NCBI GenBank assembly: GCA_027625915.1
Contig: JANTQA010000070.1
Location: 13,087,001 to 13,151,000 of the forward strand
Source: Anaeramoeba flamelloides
Lineage: Eukaryota; Metamonada; Anaeramoebidae
Reading direction: 5' to 3'
DNA length: 64,000 nucleotides
The stretch's first letter is position 1. Each line of letters starts with the position of its first letter. The notes beneath the pieces are model-generated. The model worked only from the letters and a program-made list of their open reading frames with translations. It did no database searches and was not told where the DNA came from. Positions 45,127 through 56,966 of this stretch are shown one piece after another. The translations under genes were made by a program, and so were the position numbers.

Positions 45127-45529
45127 TTCAAAGATAAGAGGAATTATTATAGAATCAAGAAACACTGGGAATTTAAAATGAGAGAATAACTTTGTTTGGA
45201 ATTAAAAAAAAAGTTCTTACTTTATTGATCAACCCATTAAAGAGAAAAAACTCACCCAAACAGTCTTTTCTTAACAAACCTAATAAAATTCTTCCAAACC
45301 ACAGAAAAACGAATTAAAAATTTAATTGAGGCCGATTAATTAAGGATTATTCGAATTTTATTCCCAGTGGCATTTACTTTTATACCCACAACACAAATTA
45401 TGAACTCAAAAGAATGTTGAGTTCATAGATCTTTGTTAAAATGTAAAATTTAGGTTGTTTTTGAGGAAGGCAAAAAAAATTTACTTTCCAAATCTAAAAT
45501 TTTTCTCTCAAAATTTTCGACTTCCAAAA

Positions 45530-45635
45530 TGATATTGGGAAAATGTCACTCCACTTTATATTGAAGTATGTTAGAGTTAGTGGTGAGGGTAGCCACCCAT
45601 TGGTTAGAAAGTGGAGTGACATTTTCCCAATATCA
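45530..45635. repeat. Hairpin J, perfect 28-bp stem
   Basis: TGATATTGGGAAAATGTCAC continuing TCCACTTT (45530-45557) is mirrored without mismatch at 45608-45635, around a 50-nt loop that is richer in G and C than its surroundings. Confidence 0.95.
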
Positions 45636-45829
45636 AAAAAAAATAGATTTTAATTTTTGCCTTGCTTTGTTGGGATTTTTCGAAAAGTTTTTGGATCAAT
45701 AAATGATTTTTGTCAAAATCTTAAATTGCTTATAATTGACAATATTTGACTTTCCCTCAATTCACTAAATTTAAAAGTTCTTAATCTATTTACTGCTTTG
45801 TATTTCAATGCTCACAGATCATAAAATTC

Positions 45830-46530
45830 AGATAGTCCTTAACCAACTGAAAAAAATAAATAAATTGAAATTTTTTGATCTTTTTTAAGTGATTAGTGTA
45901 ACCATAGATTTCTCTACAATTAGAGTATGTTGTAATTTAATGTAAATGATATTAGTGAGCCAAGAATCAAATAATTCTAAAAAATCTATTCAAAATCTTA
46001 TTTCACAATAAATTATTGCCTTTTTTACTAATGATCACTATAAAAAAATTTTATTTTTTGATATTTTTTTTTTATAATTCCTTTTCCAAATCTAAAAATA
46101 GAAACTAAAAATAATTGTATTTCAGTAGTTAAAATTCATATTTAAAACACCCAAAAGGAACTATTTTGATAATTTTTGAATTTCAAAGATTAACTCAATA
46201 ATCAACAACAACAAAAAACCCAAAGGTTGATGAGTATTATTTCCCCTTGATAAAGATAATTGTAATAGCAATCTATTTCCAATATTTCAGACACAATTTG
46301 CTAAAAAATCTATTGGTTAATTATTTTGGTTTTTTAAAAAAATTGAATTTTTTAGATATTAATCTATTATTTTTCCACAAATTAAAGAAAGATATTTTGC
46401 AACTATGCTATCTAAATATTGATAATTCAAGCTTTAAATCTGTGTCTAAATGTAGATTTTCTTCAGAAATTGTTGGGTTATTTACTAATACAGGGATTTT
46501 TTTTAATTGATAAGATCAACAAATATTACT
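45830..46530 (+). repeat. Dispersed repeat E2
   Basis: Direct counterpart of E1 (15640-16390). In this copy an 87-codon frame is open (46247-46510), but E1 shows no matching frame, so it is probably chance. Confidence 0.6.
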
Positions 46531-47154
46531 ACTAATTTACTTATCGATTTTTTAGAGATATTTGACCCAGGTCAAACTAATTTGGTTAGGCCCAATAATA
46601 ACATACTTTGATATTAGCCTTCTCGTTGGTATATACCAATCCCTTAATCCCTAAAAAAACTTGAAAATTTAAGAAAACATTTTTGCACAATTAGATAGCT
46701 TGAAAATAGTTATTCGTAAAGACTTCGTCTCTTTTTGTTTGTTATTATTATTTTTTTTTTCGATCAAACTGAAATATGTGTTCGTTTTGGATTTTGGTGA
46801 ACAAACTGTTTAAATACAACGGAGTTGGTTCACAAGTAGGGTGATTGGACTTGAAAGGTCTTGAAAAAATGATTTGACAAAAAGAACTCATGTAAATACT
46901 CTAAATTTGCAAAGTAAAAGGTTTTGCTGAACTAGATAATACAAAAACAACAAATTTAAAACTTAAAACCACAGTTAATGAAAAAAAAAAAAAAAACTTT
47001 AAAAAAAAATAACAGTTATTTACAAAAACAGCAGACAACATTTTGAAAAATACAAACAAAAACTTCAACACCCATTATTAAAATAAATGTAGATCTTTTC
47101 TAAAGAAATTATGAATGTTCTCTTTTACATCAAAAAACAATCTTCCCATCAAAA
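46531..47154. other. Intergenic, no gene seen
   Basis: Contains a small patch of mixed composition (46560-46640, 'gacccaggtcaaactaatttgg', 'tcgttggtatataccaatccc') that matches nothing else in the window. No frame. Confidence 0.45.
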
Positions 47155-47725
47155 TACAACTTGAATTTTTTTTTTCGAAAAAAAAATTCTCTAAATTAGG
47201 TATTTTTAAAATACTCTCACATAATAAACATTATTATACATTACAATTTTGAAAAGGGTTTACAACTTTATTAGAGATTAATGAGAAGTGAGAAAAAAAA
47301 ATTTCAAGTTATGAGTAATATTTTTTTTTCATTTTTAATTTAGAAATTTTTCAAATTTTTAATTAAATTATTGGAGCTTTATTTAAATCTCAAATTTTTA
47401 ATATTCCGAAAAATATTCAAATTTTTTCAATTTTTCAAATAAAATCAAATATTTATTTCAAAAGATATGACTAAATTAAATTGAAAAAATGATTATTATT
47501 CTTTTTTTAGTTTTATTTTCTATCATTTAATTTTTTTCATTTTGGAGTAAAAATATATTTTCCACTTTTTTTCCGGTACATTATTTGTCCTTTTATTAAT
47601 TTTTCATACTGATGTTCAATATAAAATCGATTAATTCTAACTAATTTCAAAAATAAAAAAATACCCTAAAAATGAGAGTTTATTTCAAAATTCAGAATTT
47701 AAAAAAAGGGTGTATTCAAATCTTC
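47155..47725 (-). repeat. Dispersed repeat L2
   Basis: Inverted counterpart of 9355-9905. On the minus strand it carries the 'tctcattaatctctaataaagttg' and 'gggtatttttttatt' blocks in the same order. Confidence 0.65.
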
Positions 47726-48904
47726 ATTAGTTCAATAGACATCTATTTTTAATGACATCAAATTATCAAAAATTTAAAAAAATAGCTTATAAAAAGCACA
47801 TAACTGAAATATAATATGCAGTTTTGGGTGACTTTAATTTCCATAATTTATTATTTCCTTCTATTATTAAAAATGCAATTTTCGGTTATAAAAGGGCATG
47901 TGGGGTTGAATTTTGTATGCATTTAACCATTACAATTTAATTACACAAATTGAAAATTTATCCTAGACAGTTCAATAATGGCGACTGAATGAAATATCTC
48001 GAAGAATCATTTTTAATTGATTTTGTTCAATTGTTGGGTTTTTTTTATCTGTTAATTCTGTAGGATTTTTTGGACCGAGTCTGATAATTTTTTATAATTT
48101 ATCAGAAAATAAGAGTTTTCAAAATATTGTAAATTACAGAACAAAAGAAATAAAAGATCCTTTTAGCTTTCCAAAAACTAACAAAAAAAAAATTCTAGAG
48201 AAAAAAAGACATCATTTAAGAACCCTATTTAAATTTTGAAAATCAAAGTATTATTAATTTGTGAAATTAATGTTTCAATATCGTACTGGGTCTTTGAAAG
48301 GATTTTAAAATTGTTAATACATAATTTTTTTTCCAAATTAATATTTCGAATAAAGACAGATTTCTAAATTTTTTTGATAACCCTCATTTTTTTTTAATTT
48401 TTATTTAACTACGAATAAAGTTAAGGAATAAGTATTCAAAATTTAAATTCCAAAAAAGGTTTGCACATTAGTAGGTAATACAATTTTCTTTTAAATGTAT
48501 TGATTTGGTGGTAAATTTAATAGATCCTAAAAAACAGAGTAATACATTATAAAATTTGTTAACAATTTTTTTAGATTTACAAATGGTGTATAAACTCTAT
48601 GTTCTGAAAGTTATTCATATTTTAAATAAAAATATTCCATCATTTCATTAGTAACGACTAATATTTGCAATATACCAAATAGAACAAGTTTTCTTTGAAC
48701 TTTACAACTATACATTATAACAAAAAATACAGTTACCAAAATAATACCTAAAATAAAGGTTAACCAATGATTCAAAATAAAAACCAAACCTCCCTTTTAT
48801 CAAAGATATATTTATATTAAAAAATCCAAGAAAATAACAATAAACAATAAGTAATTATCGTGTTGATTTCTTAAAGTTCTATTATAAAAAAATTCTAAAA
48901 ATAA
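47726..48904. other. Intergenic, no gene seen
   Basis: AT-rich; 48790-48900 resembles part of repeat G ('gatttcttaaagttctattat'). No frame. Confidence 0.45.
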
Positions 48905-49250
48905 AAATATGTGTGTCCAAAATAATGAAACTAGCTTGTCAAAAAAAAAATATTCTTAAATTTGCTGAAATTTCACCAATAATTATTGATCGATTAAATG
49001 ATAAGATAACATCAATCAATTGTATGTGGTTTTTTCTATTTAACAAACTCAACACTAACCTTCTATCAACCATATAAAAAAAATTTCATATCTAAAGAAA
49101 CAGATCACTTAACTGGAAAAAAGGAAATGAAAATGAAACAAAAAAGACAAAAAAAAATAAAATAGTTGGTAAAATTAAAAATATTTCCAAATTGAATATA
49201 AAATGTTGTATCGATTTACTTTCAAATATTTAAACTGTGTCCAATTTTTT
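48905..49250 (-). repeat. Dispersed repeat F3
   Basis: Reverse-oriented copy of F1/F2: 'aaaataatgaaactagcttgtcaaaaaaa', 'ccttctatcaaccat', 'tttccaaattgaatataaaatgttgtat'. Confidence 0.6.
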
Positions 49251-50543
49251 TGATTTTAGTTAATATTAAAAATATCATCCAGTTAAGGAACACAATAAAA
49301 AAATAAAAAATTAATTAAGAAAAAATCAAAAAGAGAAAGAAGTATATCTTTGTTATTATTTTTTTTTTTGTAGGTAGCCATTGGATACAATTAGTTATTC
49401 TTTTATTCAACCTTATTTTTAATATGGAAGGGAAATTTAATAATTTGAAAATTTTTATGTTTAACAAATTAGTCTCCCTTTTGAAAGAATTGATTAAATA
49501 TTTTTCTTTTTATTTTTCCTTCAATTTATTTAACTTTGATTTAGTTTAAGAAATAATGATATATTTTAAATACACCTTCAAGTAAAATAAATATATTTTG
49601 AATATTGACTTGATTTTTTTATCAATACTTTTACAGATAATATAAACCCCGATATATGTTGGAATTTCACTTTTAAAATCCCCGCCGAAAATGTTTTTCC
49701 AAGGGCTACCTTATGTAGTTAATTTTAATTCCATTAATTCTACCCTTTTCTTTAAATTTTGAAACAATAATCTTAGTTTATAGAAGTATAAAAAGGTATA
49801 AAACAAGAATATTTCTTAAAGAAATAGAAGTAAAAAAAAAATTCTAAATTTTTTAAAAATTAATTGGTTTTTTTATAAAATTATAGAAATCTAATTGAAA
49901 TAGATAACGATACTAGTATAAATTATGAGTGTTTTTCATACAAACTTTAGCAGAAAGGTGAATATTATTCAAAATAAATGAAGATAAAAGGAAAAAATTC
50001 ATTAATTTCTAGGGGGGGGGTATTTTTTAATTATTTTGTAAGGGAAATGTGAAATAGGACTTCACTAAATACTGGTAAATTCAAATTAATATCTAAAAAT
50101 TTTTTGTTTCATTTTCCTTTTTAAATCTTTTTTTAATCATTTTTGAATTTAGCATTTTATTTTCTTAAATATTGAAAAATTTTATACAATTGGTTGTTCC
50201 TTTGAAATATTCTATCTCTTAAGTTTGTTTGAAAAGCTAAACAATAAGATTACAAAATCTGAAATTGAAATTAATTTGAATTTTTCAGTATCCAAAAGAA
50301 AAGTAAAAAAAATTTGGTATCTATCTCAATTTGTTGAACAGTTTTCTTAATTCGTCAAGATTCGAATTATTGGTGATTTATTAAAACCAAACAAAAAAAG
50401 TTTGAAATTTTCGAATGTTTAAAAAAAAAGTAAACAGAAAAATAATTAAAAAAGAAAATTTTCCTTTTTCCAAATTCATATTTTTAAAAAATCAAAACCT
50501 TTTTATTATTAAAACAATTTCAACAAACCAAAAACACTAAACA
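49251..50543. other. Intergenic, upstream of Rho GTPase
   Basis: AT-rich with one G9 run (~50011-50019) and the solo N-like motif ACTGGTAAATTCAAATTAAT at ~50071. The ~120 bases before the ATG are A-rich leader-like sequence (AACAAACCAAAAACACTAAA). Confidence 0.5.
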
Positions 50544-51134
50544 ATGAAATCAATCAAATCTGTAGTAGTTGGAGACGGAGCTGTTGGTAAAACATGTTTA
50601 TTACATAGTTACACAACCAATTCCTTTCCAGGTGAATATGTACCAACTGTATTTGATAATTATTCTGCCAATGTAATGGTTAATGGAGAACCAATCAACA
50701 TCAATCTTTGGGATACAGCAGGACAAGAAGATTATGATAGATTGAGGCCCTTGTCTTACCCACAAACAGATGTCTTTCTTGTTTGCTTTTCCTTAATCTC
50801 ACCTTCATCCTTTTCGAATGTCAAATCAAAATGGATCCCAGAAATCAAACACTATTGCGAAGACTTACCAATCATCCTTGTAGGAACCAAAATTGACCTT
50901 CGAGATGATCAAGACACCATCCAAAAACTTGAAGAAAAAAATCTCGAACCTATTTCTTATCAACAAGGAATGGAGTTAGGAAAAGAAATTGGCGCTTATC
51001 AATATGTTGAATGTTCTGCTTTGACACAAAAGAACTTGAAAGCTGTTTTTGATTATTCAATTAAAGCTGTTTTGAACCCAGAAGACAAAAAGAAAAAAAA
51101 AAAGAAAAAAAGAATAAATTGTTCAATCATGTAA
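50544..51134 (+). CDS. Rho-family small GTPase (Rac/Cdc42-like)
   Basis: 196 residues in one exon. G1 is GDGAVGKT (10-17); switch I is YVPTVFDNY with T35; G3 is DTAGQE (57-62); G4 is TKID (115-118); G5 is CSAL (157-160). The Rho insert helix is present at ~120-135 ([13 protein letters not shown]), separating it from Ras and Rab. The C terminus is a polylysine stretch then CSIM, a CAAX box; methionine in the last position usually directs farnesylation, where most Rac-type proteins end in leucine. Such GTPases drive actin at the plasma membrane. Residues for GTP hydrolysis (Q61) are intact. AATAAA lies 25 bases after the TAA stop. No intron, unlike its G-alpha neighbour. Confidence 0.97.
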   Translation: MKSIKSVVVGDGAVGKTCLLHSYTTNSFPGEYVPTVFDNYSANVMVNGEPININLWDTAGQEDYDRLRPLSYPQTDVFLVCFSLISPSSFSNVKSKWIPEIKHYCEDLPIILVGTKIDLRDDQDTIQKLEEKNLEPISYQQGMELGKEIGAYQYVECSALTQKNLKAVFDYSIKAVLNPEDKKKKKKKKRINCSIM

Positions 51135-52133
51135 ATTATTTCTTTGGAATAGTGATTGAATAAAAACAACTGTATTTTTAATTTTATAAACAATAAAAAT
51201 CATTTTACCAAATCATTTTGACTCTCTTTTGTTTCACATTTTGAATTTATTTTAAGATCAAAAAGAAAAAATGAAAAAACAGTTAGTAATTTTTCTGCCA
51301 AACTTAAACTTTAAATTATCAACACGAGTAAAACTGAAACAAGTATCCAGAATTTTTGAAGATAGTAAGAATCTAAAGAGGACTAAAACCTTTTAAGAAG
51401 TATATTATCATACTTTAATTTTCTAGTGATTTCAATTTCATCAAGATCCTTGAAATAGAATGTCATTAAAAATCAAATTCTTTATTTTTGATTCTAAAGA
51501 GTTGCAATAATGAGTATAAAGAATATTTTTATCGAAACATTCATCTCTGGTAAATTACAACTCTCTGAAACAACCCTTAGTATTTAATTTTAATTATTTT
51601 GTTAGTACTTGAGAAAAATTCGATTCAGAACAACGTTTATTTAATAAGAAAAATTAACAATTTCCGATTTTTCTAGATTATTCTAAAATTCTGAAAATTT
51701 TATTTTTTAAAATAATATGATTGAGTATCAAAAGTAAGAATTAAAAGACCAAGGAAAATCGATACAAAATCAAAAGAAAAAACCCTAAAATATTTATTTT
51801 TAAAATAGCATTTAACAATTACCGAGATAAAAATGTAAGATATATCTTCGTTTCTATGAAGATTTAGTTGAATAAAAAAGAATTGCCTTTTACTGAAATA
51901 TTATTGAATCATCCAGAAGATATTGAAATTGAAAAATAAGCAATCGGGGATGTATATGGATAAAATTGTTGATAAATCTAATGAGAATATTATTTTGGAA
52001 AATTATTCTCTCTATAAGAAGTATTTTTTTCAATTGTTGTTTCTGAAATTTTTTAAATATTTACTTGATTATATCAATTCTATTTTTATAATGGGTTAAT
52101 TTTCTAACAGTGTTTGATAAACAGGACATTCTC
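51135..52133. other. Intergenic, no gene seen
   Basis: 3' flank of the Rho gene. AT-rich; no frame or repeat recognised. Confidence 0.5.
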
Positions 52134-52650
52134 CATTCAAAGAGGACCAGTTGTGATGAGTAAAATACATATGATATAAAGGGTTTGAATATATCCTAAT
52201 GGAAAAAAAATTATTTTGGAAATTAAAATCATTTTTTCAGATTTTACACATTATTTCCAGTTTTTCAATTTTTTTTGGTTTGTAATTGATTTGTAAAAAT
52301 TTTTTTTTATTACAAGATCTATAGTCACTTGGTAAAAAAGTGATATGCTAAGATTATTGAAACAGAAAAATGATTGTTGGAAATCCTATATCATGTCTAT
52401 TGAAATTTTGTTTGGATCTTCAATTGAAGATCAGAATGAACCTTATATTTTTTTTTCAAGTTTGCATTAAGAATTATATGAGGTTTTCAATATTTAAAGA
52501 AAATCTATTGTTTTATTAGTTTTACTTCGTACATATATCAACTATTCTTTGATGTGTATTATTCTGATTATTTCTTATTTCTTCTTCAAAGGTCAATTAT
52601 CAACAAATAATTGTTTATTGAAAAAAAAAATTGGGCCACTTTTGACATAA
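52134..52650 (+). mobile_element. TIR element D3
   Basis: Left end TTCAAAGAGGACCAGTTGTG; right end TTGGGCCACTTTTGAC. The interior TACAAGATCTATAGTCACTT and 'attattctgattatttcttatttcttc' match D2 closely. Confidence 0.7.
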
Positions 52651-53024
52651 ATAAAAGTTTAGGAAATTTTGAGAAATTTATCTGAAAAAAAAAAATGTAA
52701 AACTATCAAGGACAACTCAAAAAATTAAAATGAATTTAGTGTATTTTTTTTTTTTTATTTTTAAAAAAATATTTCCTCAAAAAATAATAGGAAATATAAA
52801 TTAATATCATTTTTTCTCCCGATGTTATCGAAAAAAATTAAAACAAGATTATATACTTTATACACATAAATGTATACGTATAGGAAAACCTCATTAAATG
52901 ATAAATGAAAATTATATAGCATAGATAATGAAGATAAAATAAATTTATCAAGATTGAAAAAATAATTAAAAATAAAAAAAAAAAAGAAAAATCTTTGGCA
53001 ATTTTGAGATTATCAAATTTTCAT

Positions 53025-53102
53025 TTAAAGATAAGTTGTAATAAATTTTTCCATAATAGAAATACGAATGTCATCAAAAATTTTCTCGATCTATTTAGTA
53101 AA

Positions 53103-53142
<40 letters not shown>

Positions 53143-56100
53143 AAATAACAAACAATAGTTTGAAAAAAAGATAATGATATTGTGAAAAAAAAAAAAATCA
53201 GAAAAAAAGTTTTTGAAAATAAAAAAAAAAAAAAAAAAATTACCATAATTGTATCTGTACCACACGTTAAATGTGTAGAGACTGACCTTTTCTTATGATT
53301 AACAATATCCAAGAATTTATTTTTGAAATATTCGGATGTGTGTTCAAAATCGTTTTCTCCTTCATAATCTGGGAATGCTTCTTTAATTTTGACTTTTTTT
53401 AATTTCTCTTTAAATAGATCAATTTTATTTAATAAAATTACTAATCTTTTTTTTTTAAAAAATTCATTATTGACTGTTTGTTCAAAGACGGAAATACATT
53501 CTGTCATTCTGTTTACACTATGCTCTTCAAATAATTTTTGTGAGTAACTATCAAGCGCAATTACAAAAATTAAAATATCGACATCTGCAAAATGATGGAT
53601 CCATTTTCTTCTTTCGCTTCTTTGTCCCCCGACATCTACCAAACTAAAAAATAATAAGTTGTTCAAAAGAGAGAGAAAAACAAGAAAGAATGGTGCGGGT
53701 ATGTATAAAAAACATATAAGCATAATTTACTTTATTGAGACAATTTGAAAAAAAATTAAAAATTAAAAATTGTTAATTACTTCCATATATAATTTTTCAC
53801 GGTAAATGTTAATTCTTTCACACCAGTTGTTGGTATTCGGCAATTTAAAATGTCTTCTTGTGTTGGTTCGTAATCTTCTTTGGCAATTTCATCAATTTTT
53901 TCAAAGAAACTATTTATTTATAAAAAAAAAAAAAAAACAATAAAAAAAATAGGTAATAAACAAGAAAAATTTTGTGTTTCATGAGAGGTTATGGTTTTAA
54001 TGAAATCAGTATCATAAAAAATAGAAATTTTTTATCTAAGAGTTGTTCAGAGATGATTTTTTTTTTCAAAGACTTTTTATTGAGAGAGATTTTTAACTTT
54101 TTTGAATAAAATCAGTAAATTTTTCACATCACTTTTTTTGGAAAAGAAATCAATTTTTTTTTTTTTTTAAAGACAATAATTTTCTTTTATTTGATTTTTT
54201 TGGAAAGCATTAGAGAAAAACATAAGTATTTTATATAGTTAACACAATTTTTTTCGTGTGTCTTGTTTAACCAAAAATCGTTGCCGGAAATAAAATAATT
54301 AAATGCAAATTTTGATAAATTTAACAATACAAATTGAATTTATTTTTGATTAATAAGTACATTTAACCTTTTTATTATCTTAATTAAGAAAGTATCTGTT
54401 TGATAAAGGGTTCAAAATTGAAGTAAATTATTGTTATTTGATTTCTTTCAACGGTCAATTCTACTATTATTTTCCAATTAAAAAATGAAAATTTTTAGTT
54501 CACACTCCAAAATATTTTTCTCATAGTTTATAAGTTGAAAGAAAAATCAAAAGATCTTTAAAATATCGTTTAGAAATGATATTTTAATACAACAATAAAT
54601 TAAATTTGCTTAGTTGAATCCTAGATAAAACTTTTACTCTTGTTAATTTGGTTGTAACAGTAATAATTAATATTCATTTTGGAAATTGAAATAAAAATTT
54701 TCATTTATTAATTGGAAAATAACAGTGGTGTGTTTTTTTAGGTAGCAGTGATATTTCATTAAAAGAAAAGATTTATTTCATCTTTTAATTGGAAAATATA
54801 AGGAATGAAATGTTGAATGTTTCAAAAAGTATCACAAATATCTCCTAAGAAATTAAAATATCATCTGTAAAGCTTTTTTAAAAAAAATTGTGGGGTAAAC
54901 AATTCCAATGGCGTTGCTTAAACTCTATTGTTCACTCTGTTAAGTGGTTTGAGCCATTAGTTTTTAGAAATTTTTGTTTCTCACTCTTTTAAGGGTTATA
55001 TAAAATAAAGCAACCATGAGGGGTGGCTGTTTTTGAGAAAATCTTTAAAACGATTGTTTTTGAATCTTTAAAACAATAGTTTTGGAATAAAAAACCGAAA
55101 AAAGGCAGAACTTTTGTTTTGCTTCACAATAGGAAAACTCGAGTTTTTATAATTGTTAAAAAAAATTGAGGCAAAATTAATAAAACATTCTTGAAAGGGT
55201 TGACAAGGATCTGTTTGGTTTAAAAATTACAGTCATTAACTAGTTTTAAAAAAATCTGAAAAGGTGTTGATCAAAGTGTTTTCGTTATTCTGAAACAACC
55301 TGATCCAATACTTTAAAAAATTTTGACTCCTCACTTTTGTTAGAGCTGTATTTAATTTTAGTTGTTCTCGATCCAATAAAAAGCAAAAAAAAAAAAAAAT
55401 ATTCCAGTTCCAAAATGTGCTCAGTTTATTTTTATCTTTTATTTAATAAGTGGTTTAATGAATCAAAACAAGTTGTAAATTTGGAAGAACATGTGAAACT
55501 AAGTGTATTTTTCAACTTACTCTTTATCAAATGAAATATTGAGAAAAGAATTTTCTTACTTTAAATAAAAAAAAAATTGTTTAATTATTTTGTGATTTTG
55601 AATTGGTTTGTGTTGAAACTGTGAATTTAAAAGAAACTTCAAATGAATCAGCACCTTTGAAAATACCATTTCCACAAAAGAATAGTAATTATTCGTAAGA
55701 TTTTTACTTTTTGTTTTAAAAAAGGGGAAAATTTCAACATTTTTTTAAAAAAAAAAAAAGGAGAAATAAAAATTAATTATAGGCAAATTGAGATCACCTA
55801 AAAGAACAAAAAGTGTAAAATAATTGAAACAAAAAACACTTTTTGACAATTTAAAAAAATTTTAAATTAGTCACAAAAAAAAAGTGAGAGTTGAAAAATA
55901 TTTGAGAAAACTCTGGAATGGGTTACTGAAGGTTTTCAGATTTTCCGTTTTACTTTGGAAAAATTTTTTGTTACTCTTTTTCTCACAATCAAATATGGAT
56001 TTTGTATGAATAAAAATCCCATATTTGATCAAGCCATGGCTTTTATGAGGTGTTGATTTTTTCTCTACCTTTTGAAAAAATTAAATTTTAATTTTGCTTT

Positions 56101-56966
56101 TAAGAGTGAGTAAAAAAAAAAATTAATTTTGTTTTTCACGAAAAGAAATCTGAGAAATTGGCGAAGAGCGAGGTGAACGTTGTTTTATTCTATTTCGCAT
56201 CATCACTTGAAGAAGCAAAAGTTTGTATTCAAAAAAACTTAAAAAGGGAGGAATTTTGATTTACTTCACAAAAGGAAAACTAGAGATTATGGAAAAATGA
56301 AAAACTACGGATTTACACAAAAAAAAAAAAAAAAAAAAAAAAAAAGAAAATTGATAAGGGTAAAGATTTTCTTACAGTGCGGAAGAGTCAGGTAATTGAA
56401 AAAGATGTCTAGATTTGTAACACTCTTTAATTTGAGGTTCGTTCCAAAGTTTTTTGATCATGTCGATGATAGTGTCGTTCCAAACCACCGCATCAAGTTT
56501 TATTAGCTCTAGAAATTTCTTTTGGATTTTGACAGATTCTTTAGGTAATGGTATGCCAAGGTCTGTGGACGCCTTTAATAGTGATTTCATATGTTGCTTG
56601 AGGTTAATTCTGATGATGTTCTTATATAAATGAACGATTTTTGTGTTAAAGCCACCCTTATACAAAATTTGCATTTGCTTTACAAAGGTTGATTTCCCAG
56701 AATCGCCGGTTCCTGTGTAAAAAGAATTAAAAAAAAAAAACCCATTAGAAGAAGAGAGAAATGAAGGTTTGGTTATTTTTTTGTTTGGAAACAACAAAAG
56801 TGTGATTTCAAAAGATCACAAAGCCAAAAATTTTACCTAAAAGGAGCATTTTAAACTCTTTTTTGGAGTTTTTTTTTTTTTCATCCACAAGTTGTTTGTT
56901 GATAGTTTTGTTTTTTTTTTTCTCTTGTTGGCGTTTTTTTTTTCTATTGTTGTTTTTATTTCCCAT
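53025..56966 (-). CDS. Heterotrimeric G-protein alpha subunit, five exons
   Basis: Exons 56837-56966, 56376-56712, 53781-53909, 53244-53643 and 53025-53090 total 1,062 nt, 353 residues, exactly the family size. Exon 1 gives MGNKNNNRKK...EFKMLLL with a glycine at position 2 for N-myristoylation but no cysteine at position 3. The P-loop GTGDSGKST (44-52) is restored across the first join. Switch I has R180 and T184 (NCRIPTTG). Switch II is DVGGQRSERRKW with Q206. NKID is at 271-274 and TCGT at 325-328. The last exon encodes the short C-terminal helix ending FITTYL, the receptor-contacting tail; it has no cysteine for pertussis toxin. Donors are GTAAAA, GTAAGA, GTAATT, GTAATT. Intron 2 is 2,466 nt, the others 137 nt to 153 nt; it carries element M2. 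Confidence 0.95.
53107..53140. repeat. Long A tract in G-alpha intron 4
   Basis: About 34 A residues in the plus strand (T in the transcript), followed by another near 53221-53240. On the sense strand they are the pyrimidine tract before the last acceptor. Confidence 0.9.
54462..54727 (+). mobile_element. TIR element M2 in G-alpha intron 2
   Basis: Left end TACTATTATTTTCCAATTAA; right end AATTGGAAAATAACAGTG as its complement. Interior matches M1 (11475-11737), e.g. 'ttggaaattgaaataaaaattttc'. Opposite in orientation to the host gene. Confidence 0.75.
54728..56375. other. Remainder of G-alpha intron 2
   Basis: AT-rich intron DNA. It includes a small hairpin at ~55987-56033 (TCAAATATGG and CCCATATTTGA) and a 65-codon frame at 55337 without family resemblance. 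No nested gene recognised. Confidence 0.5.

Noticed and set aside
46247-46510. 87-codon frame in repeat E2
   Set aside because: The sister copy E1 has no matching frame, and composition is that of intergenic DNA.
53091-53723. G-alpha exon 4 as a stand-alone protein with hydrophobic ends
   Set aside because: The hydrophobic ends are translated introns; splicing gives the complete 353-residue protein.
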